This document shows positions 21,931 through 34,001 of a DNA stretch of 64,000 nt, piece by piece. Under the pieces are notes generated by a model. The model did no database searches. It saw nothing but the letters and a program-made list of their open reading frames with translations, and was not told the origin of the DNA. This DNA comes from Chalciporus piperatus (lineage: Eukaryota > Basidiomycota > Agaricomycetes > Boletales > Boletaceae), in contig JBBPTG010000018.1 of the NCBI GenBank assembly GCA_038093975.1, forward strand, positions 223,387 through 287,386, written 5' to 3'. The translations under genes and the position numbers were made by a program. The stretch's first letter is position 1. The number at the start of each line of letters is the position of its first letter.

Positions 21931-24114
21931 ATGTCCACAGTACGTGACTCCGGCGTCAGCGACGTTCGACCCGACCGCGAGCTCGGTCATTCACAAAGTC
22001 AGGAACTCACACATGAGAAGAAGCACCCATCTCCTCCGACCAACCGCAGTCTGGCACGTTCAATTGCTATCGTAGCGACATGCACAGCTGCAATGCTGGT
22101 CAACGTCCGTCACCGCATGTTCACCTCTTGGAAGCGAGCAATCGTACTGACCCCCGAATAGGTTTCAAACTCAACTTCAGTTTCAATCGCCCTTCCAGCA
22201 ATCGGAAAGGCTATCGACATTGAGCAGGAACAACTCCAATGGCTGCTATCTGCGTATTCTTTAAGTTCCGTCAGTTCATTCGCTATATGACCGTCGTGAC
22301 ATTTGTCTCATTCTGACGCCATCGTAGGGATGTTTACTTTTGTTCTTTGGGCGTCTTGCGGATCTTTACGGCCGTAAGAGAGCTTTCTTGCTTGGGATGT
22401 GCTGGCAAATGGTATTCGCGCTTGGATGCGGATTTTCAAGTAGTAAGTCCAAAACATGATCGTTTTACTCTATCTCTCATGGAATTACTACTAGACGGTG
22501 TCACTCTCGCTGTGCTTCGGGCGTTCCAGGGAATGGGTGCAGCTGCCGCAATTCCTTCTGCTGTGAGTCACATTTCTCTCTTATCGATGACGTTCTCATC
22601 CGGAAACCTCTTAGATTGGTATCTTGGCTCATTCATTCCCTCCCTCGCGTGCGAGATCTACAGCGTTTGCGACCTTCGCAGCTGGTGCACCCGTCGGAGC
22701 AGCGTTTGGTACGACTATAGGAGGTGTGGTCACGCAACTCAGCAGGTACGTGTACTTGATCTATGCACGCCTCGTACCTGAGGTCATTTCTGCAGTCAAC
22801 ATTGGCGCGCTACATTTTTCCTGGCTACGGGATTCTCGGCTTTGTGTTTTTTGGGTGGTCTGGTATCGTTTGACGCTGACCGGATTTCCTCGGAAGCCGA
22901 TGCACGTGTGGATTGGGTTGGCGCTATGCTAGTCTCCGCTGGCTTGGTGCTGATCGTTTTCGTGCTTGGTCAAGGCCCAACTGCAGGATGGAAATCTCCT
23001 TGTGAGTCTTAGGCGTTATTCATCCTCGGAAACAATTCATATCTCGATCCACACTAGATATCATTGTCTTCCTGATTCTTGGTGTCATTCTTGTGGGGAT
23101 TTTCATCCTTTGGGAACGTTACTTGGAAAAGGCTCTCGATACGCCCGGAAAACCAAAGTCGATCTGGACGCCTCCGCCACTTATGAGGCCATCTTTGTGG
23201 ACCCGAGCTAATGGTCGCATGGCTGTGATTCTTGCAATCGCCTTCCTAAACTGGTGTGGTTTCTTGACTTGGTCATTTTGGGTTCAGGTACGTCCAATGA
23301 TTCTCACTCAACATCCTTGGCTCAACGTCAGCCCGTCAGCTCTATTACCAAAATTACCTGCAGCTTAGTCCCGTGCACACGATGATCCGATTCATACCCA
23401 TGTTCGTCATGGGCTGCTTGTGCAACTTTTTCGTCGCGATAGTTATCTCTAGGCTCCCTCTTGTGATATTTGTCGGTAAGCTAAATTCCGTCCAAATGCG
23501 CTGAATTCACTAATCACGTCGTATTCCTCCATAAGTATCTGGCACTTTGATCACAGGAGCCGCTTGCGTGTTATTTGCGCTCATCGACCCCTCAGTCACG
23601 TACTGGGCATTCGCCTTCCCGTCAACCCTTCTCGTGGTGTTTGGTGCCGACTTTGTTTACGCTGCCGGAACCATTTTCGTTGCAAAAATCTCACTCCCAC
23701 ATGAGCACAGTGTTTCAGGGGGGTTGTTCCAGACAATGACTCAGGTGAGCTGCTCCGTTTCCCTCACACCCACGGAACTGCTCACTCAACACGTGCGTCA
23801 CACAGATCGGAACGGCGTTCGGCCTGACAATCTCCACGATTGTGTTCGACAAGGTCTCCAATGGTGAGCAAGTTTTGCCAGCCTACAAAGCTGCACAGTG
23901 GACTGGCGCTGCTTTCCCATTCCTCGGTACGCGATTTACTGTCGTGCTCGGTCTTTAGGTGTATGCTAATCTTGTGTATGCGTCCGTAGCTGCCGTGTTA
24001 GCTGCTGTGTTCCTGAGAGGAGTCGGAGTTGTTGGACACCGAAGACATTCGGGCACTGACACTGACTCCGAGCAGACGATCACTGTACACCCGGCTGAGC
24101 GAGCATCCGTTTGA
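21931..24114 (+). CDS. MFS transporter, DHA2 drug:H+ antiporter type (14 TM)
   Basis: Eleven exons: 21931-22104, 22162-22269, 22328-22442, 22495-22562, 22615-22745, 22796-23001, 23058-23287, 23364-23475, 23536-23744, 23806-23926 and 23990-24114, joining to 532 residues. The frame holds across all ten introns. Motifs: a Ser/His-rich cytosolic start, then IALPAIGKAI and EQLQWLLSAYSLSS at TM1-2. MFS motif A follows as GRLADLYGRKR, then LRAFQGMGAAAAIPSA (TM4) and GAPVGAAFGTTIGG, a motif C-like TM5. Later hydrophobic segments include MLVSAGLVLIVFVLGQGP and LIPG-less TM7-14, ending with AVLAAVFLRGVG and a short acidic tail. DHA2 members export drugs or toxic metabolites across the plasma membrane; the substrate is unknown. 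The first donor is the non-consensus GTCCGT. Confidence 0.88.
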
Positions 24115-24883
24115 TGGAGTGGACCATACCACCTGATACCGCCGGGTCTAGACTGGCTCTCCTGCGCCACCCGTCCTCGCCCCGGATACCATGATCACCA
24201 ACCTCTTGTAGATATGACCCCCGTACGACTCGTCCGAAAAGCTATCATGGACCATGGCCTGTTAGCTATGTTGCATAATGTTGCATCCACGTCATCCGTT
24301 TCGCATTCTCCGTCTTTCTCACAACAGCAGATGTTACCTTAATTATTCCTTCCACGGCTCTAACTTATCTTTGTTTCCCCCCTTCCTCCTCTATCGACCA
24401 AACTGTCTCCCTCGCTCACGAGATGGGTAATATGTCGAGGGACGGAGGGGATAAACTCTGGTGTTCACACATTTCCGAAGCAAACCAGTACGTTACATTA
24501 TATATTCGGGCGTATTGTTCCTCCCCCTTCCTCCCCCTTTCACTGGTTTTTGCTTTCGATGTTTGTTTCGTTTTTCTTTCTTCTTGCAGTAGTCTCGACA
24601 CGCGGTATACATAGATCATCGACGAAAACGCAGTTGTTTCTGGGGTGTAGCTTGGATTGGTTTCAACATGCGTAGTCAATAGATTCTTGGCAATGTAGAT
24701 CGGTTTGATCTCGGTGGCGAGTAGACTGAGAAATGCGCGATACACGAAGGGAGATAAGATATCGAGGTGCGTCATACCACGTGATCTCGATCTACCTTTA
24801 TCATCATCGAAGCGGATTGGTTTCGACCGTGTCTCTCCTTCTCTCGTTCATCCATCACCCTCATTTCTTAGGAGCACCGTACC
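24115..24883. other. Intergenic, MFS 3' region and ECM11-like promoter
   Basis: About 770 bp without a supported gene. Pyrimidine-rich runs (about 24360-24420 and 24515-24590) are typical of fungal promoters. Confidence 0.5.
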
Positions 24884-26467
24884 ATGAGTGCACGACAGGC
24901 ATTTATTCCCCGTCCTCAGACAACAGCCCCCTCGTCCGACCTAAATATCAGCGCTGCGAATGCGCATACCGGAGGTCAGGTTCGCCCGGTCCATCCCTTT
25001 GAACGTCCTCCAGTCCCTGCAGAGACCGATTTACGAGAACCCCTCGTCACATCCAACGGAAAGGCTCGCTCGATATCCGCGTTTCTAGGTAGGAAGAAAA
25101 ACACCACTTCTCCCAGCGTACACGAAAGTCCGGCTCCAGTTCCAGCTCCAGTTCCAGTTCCGGGTACCCCTGGACTCGGACAATCCGTTCGACGTAGTTT
25201 CGATGGCGTTCGAAGACCCGAGATGACGCCTATATCGATCATACCGTATCCGGGTGCTCGGTCGAATACGCCCGGGAGTGGGAAGACGCTGGGGTCGGGA
25301 CCTGGACAGACACCGAGGAAGACGATTGGGTCGGGGGCTTTTGCGTTTGGGAGGCATGCGACGCCACCCGTGGTTACGCCTACTTTAAGGGCTGGTAAGA
25401 AGGCGTTTAGGGCGTTTGAGGAAGAGAGGATGGGGGAAGAGGATATGGATATGACTGCGGATGCGGGTGGGATCTTGTTTATGGGTCCTGGGGGAGAGGA
25501 GATGAGGGTTGGTGCGGGGAGTGGGATATCTGGGTATATGCGCATGATGTCTGGTTCTGGGGGCTTTGGGGGACCGGATGTCGCTGCGCCGATTCCCAGG
25601 TATGCGCTCGCGGGTCCTGGTGCGCACCGTGAAGACGGGGATAGCGGTATGGATGCGGTGTATGCGCGTTCATCGAGGTCTTTGGATACGATCACCGAGG
25701 CGGACGCGGAGATGTTGATGGAACGAATCAACGAGCCGCAACGGACCCTGAGGAGGGCGAAGCATACCATACGTCGCGACGACTTTGAGGGTAACGGGAT
25801 ATATGCCGACGAAGACATCCAGTCGCAGGGATCCGCCAAGCGAATGAGGCATATGCAAGAGGATAACGATGTAGGTGATCTCATGCAATTTTGTTCGGAT
25901 GACTATATGCGCGTGAACATAGGAGTACACGCGAATTTCAAGTCCTCATATGCCTCCTACGCCTGCGCTCCCGCCATTTCATAGCAAGAATCCATCTGTG
26001 TCGCTAGCCTCGCTGTTCGAGGGCATCGAAGAGTTCATCACCCCTGAGGAGTTTGAAGCAGAGTGTAAGCAGTGGACGAATTGTACGAGGGAGGAGTGGT
26101 TGAAAGGAGCTGATGGTGAGCTTTTCTGGCCGTGGCTCGGAGAGGCTGATCTGTCGTGCAGGTTTGATTAAAGGGTACACGGAAATCTTGGACATGGTGC
26201 GTAGTGCTCATCTGTTCCGTTTACTTCGCCGTAAATTTTGCTTTTGACTGTTGGATAGGTCAAGGATCACCTAACGTGCGTGTCCCTGCATGCGTGCATG
26301 CTTCGGGTTTAGATCTCCTATCTAGCGAAAAGGTGATGTCGTTCGCGAAAATGATGGACACCGTCGAAGAGAAGCAAGCTGGATTGAACGACGATACGGA
26401 GACGCTAAGCGAGGGAATGGGTATCGTGACGGAGAATATCTCCAAGCTGGCTAATAAGAGGAAGTGA
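24884..26467 (+). CDS. ECM11-domain-like protein
   Basis: Exons are 24884-25870, 25923-26115, 26162-26196, 26260-26276 and 26326-26467, giving 457 residues; exon 4 is only 17 nt. The long N-terminal two-thirds is disordered, with Pro/Val repeats near residue 85, Gly-rich stretches and a basic KAFRAFEEER patch. The C-terminal 120 residues look structured: SLASLFEGIEEFITPEEFE, CTREEWLKGADGLIKGYTEIL, then VKDHLTEKVMSFAKMMDTVEE and a coiled-coil end. That arrangement resembles the C-terminal ECM11 domain. In yeast, Ecm11 works with Gmc2 in synaptonemal complex assembly. I base the family on the acidic helix, Trp-containing helix and VKDHL helix, by eye; the function is therefore tentative. The gene model itself holds together well. 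Confidence 0.6.
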
Positions 26468-27262
26468 CGCCTGCTGTCTGAAGTGATGGTGGTGAGTGAA
26501 GCCCTTCGATCGTGCGCCTCGCAGCAACGCATGAGAACTGCGTATAGCTAGGGATGCGTGTCCTTCAGTTGGACTCGTGATTGTCATTGACCGGTATGTA
26601 TACCTTGCGAGCCATGGGGCTCGGACTGCGATTCGGACTCTATGTTGTATGGTGTTGCATGTATTCTGCTACTTCCATGTTGTGTTGCTGCAGTGTTCCT
26701 TCTTGGCGTTGTGGCAAGGACATGGGAAATGGATTCGAAGTCTTGTTCGAAGTACTTGCAACCCAAAGACCAGGTCGAAGAGTATGAGGAGACATTCCTG
26801 GGGCCCTGGGATGCCTCGTTAACTTGGGAGAATCCTGGGAGACTCGGCGGTACTACTAGTACTTACCGAGGAGGTGGTCGAAAATCAACGCACGTGACAA
26901 AATGAACCGCGGTTCGGTTCCCACAAGTTGGACTCTCTCCATCTCTCTCGGAGACCATCTCCATCTCATCCTGTCTCTTTCTCTCCCATTCTACGCGCTC
27001 ACGAACTTTTCTAACGAATCTGACATCTCGCTAATACAGACTCGCTCCGTGAGCACACTGCTTTTGCTCCGGTTCCGGGACACTCCACTGACCCAAACGC
27101 TTCTCCAGAGTCTCCACACATTCACTCATCCATCTCCATTCAGAAAAAGGCCATAGACTTCACTCTAGGCCATTCACTGTCACATAACATTTTGCATCTC
27201 ATCTATTCTTCACTCGTGCTCTTATCTTTGCATCCCCACTTCATAACTTGCCACTCGAGAAG
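26468..27262. other. Intergenic, no supported gene
   Basis: About 800 bp. Several overlapping open frames on both strands near 26580-26900 are mutually exclusive and show no domain. A CT-rich leader (about 26935-27245) precedes the next start codon. Confidence 0.5.
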
Positions 27263-29968
27263 ATGGCAGGGACACAACAACTGCCACCTTGGATGACGTT
27301 GTCCATGACGGTCCTCACTAATTCGGCGGGTCAACCGGTGACGACGCTTGCGACGACGTTGGAGTTGCCACTGACTTACTACGGACCTAGCGTGAGTGTT
27401 CAATTCTTGGGTCGCGTTTTTTCCCCTTCTTTTTTCGTTGGTATACGTGTCTTCTCTCGGGCGGAGGGAGAATTCGAAGTTTTTAGCCTCGAAGGAAGTT
27501 TCTGCGGCGAGAAGCGTCCCCGTCGGACGTGATGTGCGGAGTTCGGATGGTTGGAGAGAATGGAATGACGTCGCCAGGACGATAACTGATAAGTTGTTCT
27601 TCACAGATACCTCTTGGCACAGACTCTATCTGGGTCTATGGCGGTCTCACTGCACCGCCGACGACAACCACGTCGATGTCATCCACTGCGACACCTACCA
27701 CTACCACCTTTACCACGACCTCACAACCTTTATCCACGACTTCACAACCTTCATCCACGACTACGACCCCCACGATAACTACCTCTGTGACACCTTTCCC
27801 CTATTCTTCTTCCTCGGTGCTTTCCAAGGGCGCGATCATCGGTATCATCTTTGGAGCCATTGCGTTCTTCATTCTGTTACTCCTTGGGTGCATCTGTGGC
27901 GTTCGCTATCGTGCACACCGACGTAATGCAGGACAACATCAGACGCCGATCTGGACGCACTGGGAGGTTGTTGCCGGCTCTGCTCCTCCACCAGACGAGG
28001 AACGACAAGCTGGCGTTGGTTCCCCGCGGGACAGCGGTGAAGAAGAAGATCCGTTCCTCCAACGGAGCAGGGGCGCCACTGACGGAGCCCGTCAGCCAAC
28101 TTCAAGCGTCCGTCCCGTTGCTTCTCTTCCTCCCGGTGCCGCTCCTCCCCAGATCGTCGGAAGCACCGGTTCGGGTGATTCCGGCCACACAAGTTCTTCT
28201 GCTGTTACAGATTATGGCGTCTTGTTGCCCGGTGGTGGACCCATCGGTCAAGCGTATCGCGACGAAACTCCGTTCCCCTCACGAGCAAGCAGCGAGCTGA
28301 CTGGATACATTATTCCACCTGGTGAACTTTTGAAGATTGATGACGAGGAGGAACCGCCGAGCCCACCAAGGCTGTATGGCATACCACGATCTAGCGATCC
28401 ATCACTTCCAGAAGTCTTTGCGCCTCTTCTTCCGCCTCCGCCTCTTGACGTTGACCGGCTGTCCTCCCGAAAACCTTCCTCGCTGGTCGACCATGAAAAG
28501 TCCGTTCGTACTACATCGTACCCTGCTAGCGACATGTCGGACACCAAGGTCTACACTGCGCGTCGCGTCAAGGTACAAGAGCTTGGTCCCCGCTCTGCCG
28601 TCGAGGATGAGAACGACGAAGCTGAAACTGCTCCTGTTCCCGGACCCAGCGGTTGGAGAAATAGCTTGGGATTCGGTTCGCTTTCACGACTGAGGCAAAG
28701 CTGGTTCGGTGGCTCTTCATCGCGGAATACATCCAAGTCTTCCGGTCCTGCGCGAGCAGACGATGGAGATGTCAATCAAACCCTGTTGGGTCCTCCCCGT
28801 ATGCGCTCCAAACCACGTCTTGGTCTCACCATCGATGGCGAGCGTCCAATGTCGTCCGTGAGCACCAAGAGCGCTCTGTCGGGCAACACTCTCTATCACG
28901 ATGCAGCCTCGCGCTTCGGTACCCCTGTTTCTGTTCCATCGCGTGCATTGACACCTTCGAGTGCTCGTGGTCAAGGTCCACCACGCGACTTCGCTCCACC
29001 CATGCCAGCGGATGCACCACCAGCGTATAATCTCAATGATCCGTATGACTCTTTGGGCAGCCGTGGAAGCTTCCCTTATTCGCAAGGCGTGGATGTGCTC
29101 GATCTTCCTGTTCCACAACCTGCATCTCCATTCATGGCTTCCTTGGCTCCTTCTGCAGCAACGAGGGCGCCAGGTACACCGCCTGGTCTAGGCGGTTCCC
29201 ACGTACGGGCATGGCGTGACTCGTTGTCCATCATCACTGGATCTCCGAACGAACCAGGCATCACCATCGACGTGCTCGATGCCGAACCTCCGATGGCTGG
29301 TGAAGGGTGGAGAACGATGGCAGCTGGGGGTGAGCGGCTGGCGACATTTGGTACGGTGAGTTTCCTTCTGGGGGTTCATATGACTGACCGCTCAACTTCT
29401 CCTTCCTCAGCCTCTGCTAGTCCCGCAACATCAGGCCATTCTCTCTGAGCGAGGTTCGCTCCACTCGTTGCAGTCTCATCTCAGCCCATACTCGCGTTCC
29501 TCAAGCTCTGCACCACTCCCTCACGTTCTCTCTGGTTCAAACTCTTCCCGCCCATCTGCGCTTTCTAGAGTGCAAACCGCGAGTTCAGGTTCTCTTCGTT
29601 CCGGCTCGGTTTCTTCCTTTGGTCGTCGTCAAGGTCCAGGTGGTCCTATCTCACCCTCCATCTCTGCATTCGGAAGTGCTGCTGAATCTGGTCGGATCTC
29701 GGTCTTGGATGAGCTTCCTGAGCCTGTGTTTGAAGGTCCCAACCGTGTGTCGGTGTTGGGCCCCATGCCGTCGTTTGCGCACTCGGTCACGTCTGCGCCT
29801 ACGATCTGTAGCGTGGGTGCGACGACGACGTCGGACGATACGGATATGACGCGAACCGTTGGAACGTCTGACACGGCGACGATGTTGGACAAGGACAGTG
29901 CTGACGATCTGACCTCTGGGTTTAAGCTTGGGGAGTTTGAGTTTGAGAGGGTGAGGATTCCGTTTTGA
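27263..29968 (+). CDS. Single-pass membrane protein with Ser/Thr-rich ectodomain and long cytosolic tail
   Basis: Exons are 27263-27391, 27607-29355 and 29411-29968, giving 811 residues. The N-terminus (MAGTQQLPPWMTLSMTVL) lacks a clear signal peptide. A short folded part is followed by a stretch of some 50 Thr/Ser/Pro residues likely to be O-mannosylated. Then comes one transmembrane segment (IIGIIFGAIAFFILLLLGCI) with a Cys-x-Cys end and a basic stop-transfer RYRAHRR. The remaining 650 residues are a disordered Ser/Pro-rich cytosolic tail with many possible phosphorylation sites, including an FGSLSRLRQSWFGGSS patch. The architecture recalls Mid2/WSC-type wall sensors or related mushroom proteins, but I see no WSC cysteine pattern. 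Role is unknown. The 215-nt first intron is unusually long for this window. Confidence 0.75.
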
Positions 29969-30428
29969 AGAAGGCTGTCTTTTGCGTGTGGGGTTTGTTT
30001 TGTTGCGGTGCGGTTGACTCGGACATGTCGCTCGTTTGCTTGCGAACGCTGGTTACTCGTTGGTAGTGGTTTTTTTCTCTGCTGCATTTACTTTGCTTCA
30101 TTCATGTTTTTTGGCACACTTTCGTGGCCCCCTTTTTTGGCGTTACCTCCTCCCCCTCTCCTCCCGACGAACTTTTTGCGATACCTGATGCATGTATCCA
30201 TACGCTCACGACTTGGCTACCTACTGACCTACTTACACTGCCTACCGACTCTCTTGCGATACCTCCCTCTCCTATATTCGCCCCGTTTACGCATTTACGA
30301 CTCTCCTACTGTGTCTAGATGATACATATCAATGCATTGGACACATTGTCAATCTTGCAACACCAATGAGTGGGAATATGCGACGGGAACCTGAGAAAGA
30401 TGGGGAGACGGGACGACAACAATATATC
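29969..30428. other. Intergenic, 3' UTR of membrane protein gene and tRNA 5' flank
   Basis: Pyrimidine-rich sequence with small open frames (30008-30322) and no domain; likely 3' UTR followed by spacer. Confidence 0.5.
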
Positions 30429-30499
30429 GGCCGCCTGGCGAAATGGCATCGCGTCTGACTACGAATCAGGAGATTGCAGGTTCGACCCCTGCGGTGGTC
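30429..30499 (+). tRNA. tRNA-Arg (anticodon ACG)
   Basis: All four arms fold. The acceptor stem is GGCCGCC with GGTGGTC, with two G-U pairs. The D stem is GCG/CGC. The anticodon stem TCTGA/TCAGG carries loop CTACGAA with anticodon ACG (30461-30463 region). The T stem GCAGG/CCTGC has loop TTCGACC. The gene is 71 nt, has no intron, and is followed by a long T-run that would stop RNA polymerase III. Confidence 0.95.
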
Positions 30500-30504
30500 A
30501 TTGG

Positions 30505-30526
30505 ATTTTTTTTTTTTTTTTTTTTG
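30505..30526 (+). terminator. Pol III terminator (long T-run)
   Basis: About 20 consecutive T residues begin a few bases after the tRNA 3' end, far more than the four or five needed for RNA polymerase III release. Confidence 0.8.
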
Positions 30527-31242
30527 TTTTGTTTTGACGTGTGGTCTGGCTATTGAATACTGTACTATTCTTGGAGCATGTCTATGGTCCTCAGATTAGC
30601 AGTATACTTGAGGGAAGTTATATCTTACAAGGCTGTAACGAGTTTTACTCACCCTAACCGACCCGTCAGTATTATCAAACTTGCGCAGTAACCTACTTCT
30701 CTGTCTCCCCGGTATGTAGCAGTATCAAACTCGCGCAGCAATGAACTTCTCTGTCAACCTCCTCGCGATTAGTGGCAAGACTTTGCCGTGGCGAGTAGCT
30801 GCCACCTGTTTTCCTCCTCAAACTCACCCATTAGTTGGAATGGACAACTGTGCATACCACACACTGAGACTGGAATATTATTTCCTGGATTATCCGCGAG
30901 GTTGCGGTTTATTTACTATTCGCGGCATGATAGGAAGTCATCCAGTATTTATGGAATAGTTGACTGCTAACCCAAAAATGAATGGGAATTTCAAGGAAAG
31001 TGCATACGAGCCTCGAGGGCGTTCAGAGCTGGATATAAATGGAAAGGTCCCCCCTGTAAGCCCTCATGGAAGATGACATTACGTTAATCACAAGACTGGG
31101 ATGGACATACATATTGACACTCGCGGGCGACTCGGAAACGAGCGACTCGGAAATCGACTGGGCATCGCCGGGACACGATAAGAAGCGGTTCAAAGTCGTG
31201 GTTCGACAAGCCAACTTGACAAACTAATCCCTCGCTTTTACA
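30527..31242. other. Intergenic, no supported gene
   Basis: About 700 bp. A short imperfect direct repeat with the core AGTATYAAACTYGCGCAG(C/T)A occurs near 30670 and 30721. No gene is supported. Confidence 0.4.
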
Positions 31243-33021
31243 ATGGCGATCTCACTTCCTGCACCGCAACCAGCTCTTGGGTTCTCCACTCTGATACGGA
31301 TGGTACATCTGCGTACACAAGGTGGGTCGCGTTTTAACCGATCCTGTGATCTCTTCTCAGTTAATCATCCCCATCGCAGACCACTTGTTGGTTCTGAGTT
31401 ATTACTGCAAAAATTCAGCAAAATCGCCAATGGGTAGCAGACTCTTTGAGCTCACTGACATGCGATCCCCGATAGTGACATTTATTTTGTAGTTTTGCCG
31501 AGCTCTCTATCAGAGTCCAGTTCTCCTCCACTCTGCCCAAAGCAGAGGTTCATGCGCGTGCCCGCCGCGCCCTCGAAAGACTCCGGTACCTTCTTTGTTG
31601 TCCATCCAATGACTGAGCTAATAAGTCTTCTTCAAGCTTTGACTGTCCCTTGATCGCCGCGAGTATCAGCGAAAGTTCTCAATGGGTATACACCCCTGTT
31701 CGGGATCGCGAGGAATGGCTCAATGCCGCATTTGTCTTCGAGGACCAAGGGGACGCGCTCGATGTAGCTGCCTTCGTCGACTCTCTCACAGAGAGTGTTC
31801 TCCCTTATCAAGTCGGCGGGAAGGTTGGGTCACTTATCTTCCGCTGCTACCTCGTTGCGGGGACCTCGTCGACCTTTGCTCTCGTATTCCATGGATCGCA
31901 CTCACTGATGGATGGATGACCATGTCTGAACGCGCTCTCACGTTTGTTCGGGTTGATGTCTGGCGACGTCCCGTTGGACGTCCCAGAGTGGGGAATGGAG
32001 TGGAAGAACCTTCCCGAAGACATCATCACTGCGACTGGTGGGCCGTGTCCCACATGGGAGACTGATAACGCGAAACTTTTTGGTGAAATCCTAGCAGACA
32101 GGGATAGAGATAGCGTCTGTGATATTTATATCTTCAACTTCATTTCCTCTGTCCTGATCGGTTGCCTCTCTAGATCTGCTTGACCCCCGCCGCAGACCCT
32201 GACATTTCCAAAATTGAAGCGACCCCTCCGTCAGATGTCTTCAGAATCAGATACAAATTCACCGAGTCTGAGTCCCGAGCGATCGTTGATGTTGCGAAAA
32301 AGAATGGATGCACTATTTCGCACTTGTTGAACGCTGCTCATTGTCTTGCGCTCGCTGTATGCAACCCTCCGGACCCTACAAAAGAGAGTTTTCGTTGCCG
32401 ACACGACTGTGTGAGTCTATAGTGTTACATGTGATACTCCTTAACTTATCCCTCGTTCCAGCCTCTCATTGGAGCCCCGCCTTCCGAAAACCTATTTATC
32501 CTCTTGTCTAACATTTTTACCCATTCGCCTCATAGCGACAGACATTCTGAAGAATAAGTCCGAGGTGGAACGTATGGAGTTGGCGATGGCGGCGCTAAAG
32601 GAACGCTTCGAACATTTCCGGAGCAACCCTGCCATCATTCACTTGGTGGCCGCACAAGAAATCACTCCCCTTCCACTGGCAGACCATCCACCCGAGGCCC
32701 GGACGACTTCCGGGAACCTTGGGGTCATCGAACAGTGGTTGGCGAACTCATGGGGTGCTGCAGATGGGACGACTTTGTTTGAGATCGATGAGTTCTATTT
32801 GGCCAGTCGGACGACTCTCCTGGCGTCGTGCGTGGACGCTTGGATGTTTAGAGATAGGCTATGCCTCCAGGTTCAGGTATGTCGTGTATTTCCATGACGA
32901 AGAACCATTTCAAGACATGTTTGTGCAGTCATTCGGTGCTTACAGGGGTGCCGAGGGAAAAGATACGATCATCCGCAAGTTCCTGGATGAGATCAAGAGG
33001 CAGGTTCGATTGTTGATCTAG
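31243..33021 (+). pseudogene. HxxxDG acyltransferase-like gene with premature stop
   Basis: A multi-exon gene of a mushroom acyltransferase (condensation/BAHD-like) family. Recognisable parts in order are RPLVGSELLLQKF, ELSIRVQFSSTLPKAEVHAR, RFDCPLIAASISESSQWVY, then VFHGSHSLMDG with the catalytic HxxxDG motif. Downstream, LNALSRLFGLMSGDVP, FTESESRAIVDVAKKNG, TTSGNLGVIEQWL and FGAYRGAEGKD follow in order, with plausible introns. Directly after MDG the frame reads TGA (31917-31919) and continues in the same frame. The expected residue is Arg, so a CGA to TGA change is likely. There is also an apparent one-base shift near 31490. Both lesions point to a pseudogene, though the rest is well kept, so loss is recent. 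The first exon is uncertain. Confidence 0.65.
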
Positions 33022-33168
33022 AGATCGGACTGGGAACATGAGGTGCATGGCCGGAAGCTACCAATACTTAGAGTCTGAATTCGCGGAATTAGTAGATACA
33101 AATGTCAATTTACTGTCTCTTGTCGTATGCTGGTTTGCTTCTTCCTACTCAGATGAACACATCCAAAG

Positions 33169-34001
33169 TCAAATTCGACCACCGAGCTCGAAAAACTCAG
33201 CAGGATCGATGAATGCCGTCGCCCTATACCGCTTGCCAGGGACTTTCGTACTGGTAATCGCCCACCCAGACCAAGCGACTTCAGCGACTTCAACAACTTG
33301 ACTGCTACTACCCTTGAACATCACGGTGGAGAACTGTGGAGAATCGGCATGCACAAGAGTGAGGTCAATCACAAGGAGTGCGTCATCTTTGATGCTGCGT
33401 TCGAATGCCCGCGCTCTTCGCTCTAGCATCAGAGTCATCGCGACGTTCGGGGAGATCATCAAGGTCCGCAGCCGTTCCAAGTGCACGATGGCAGAGTCAA
33501 GGGCATGCTCCCAAGAGCCAAACTCCTCGGGGATAAACTCATCCGCTTCAAAGTCCTGCCCTCCTCTACTTTGAGTATAACACCCAAAATTTGTAAGACG
33601 ACGAGAGATCTGGAGGCGGATTGCAAGACAAATCGAAGGGTCTTGTGACTTGGACCAGTGACACCGACTAAAAAGATATCTGAGTTGGATCTGAAGCAGA
33701 GATCATGATCTCTATAAGGGCACAGAATGGAGGTGCTCCCCACGAAATCAAAAGCACGCAAGCCATTTGAAATGAGTAGTAGCCGCATGTAAATCCATTT
33801 CCGGCTGTAGCTACTGGAGCTGAAGCCCTGGACCCAGAGGCCAAGGGACGCCAACCAAATGGAGAGGCCAAGATCAGGGCGCAGAGCGAGTGCGTTCACA
33901 AAGCCAAAAAGCTCTAGGGAAGATGTCCGTTGGTTCCAGGACCGAACGTCAAAGAACAGCATGTAACTTCTGCACACCTCCATTCGCGGCAAACGAGTCA
34001 A
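33169..34001 (-). CDS. Uncharacterised protein, possible membrane part (uncertain model)
   Basis: Two overlapping minus-strand frames look coding but do not join cleanly. The 5' frame (34001-33459) has hydrophobic stretches such as LGLSIWLASLGLWVQGF and a later SLVVLQILGVILK. The 3' frame (33486-33169, open further upstream to about 33580) reads DFEADEFIPEEFGSWEHALD, HLERLRTLMISPNVAM and ALLVIDLTLVHADSPQF. A 14-nt GT...AG between them is too short for an intron, so either a one-base lesion or a different exon chain is involved. I do not recognise the family. It may be a relic. Confidence 0.3.

Noticed and set aside
22796..23475. Membrane-rich plus-strand exons considered as a pheromone receptor next to the precursor
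   Set aside because: Motif A and the 14-helix layout show they belong to one MFS transporter.
24976..25884. 302-residue minus-strand frame opposite the ECM11-like gene
   Set aside because: Low-complexity Pro/Ser-rich mirror of the plus-strand coding exon; it has no domain, and the plus-strand model joins five exons in frame.
30670..30740. Possible regulatory direct repeats downstream of the tRNA
   Set aside because: Two imperfect copies of about 20 bp with no gene close by; too little to call a site.
33459..34001. Hydrophobic segments considered as a STE3-type pheromone receptor
   Set aside because: Only about two membrane-like stretches, frame broken, and no receptor motifs; does not look like a seven-TM protein.
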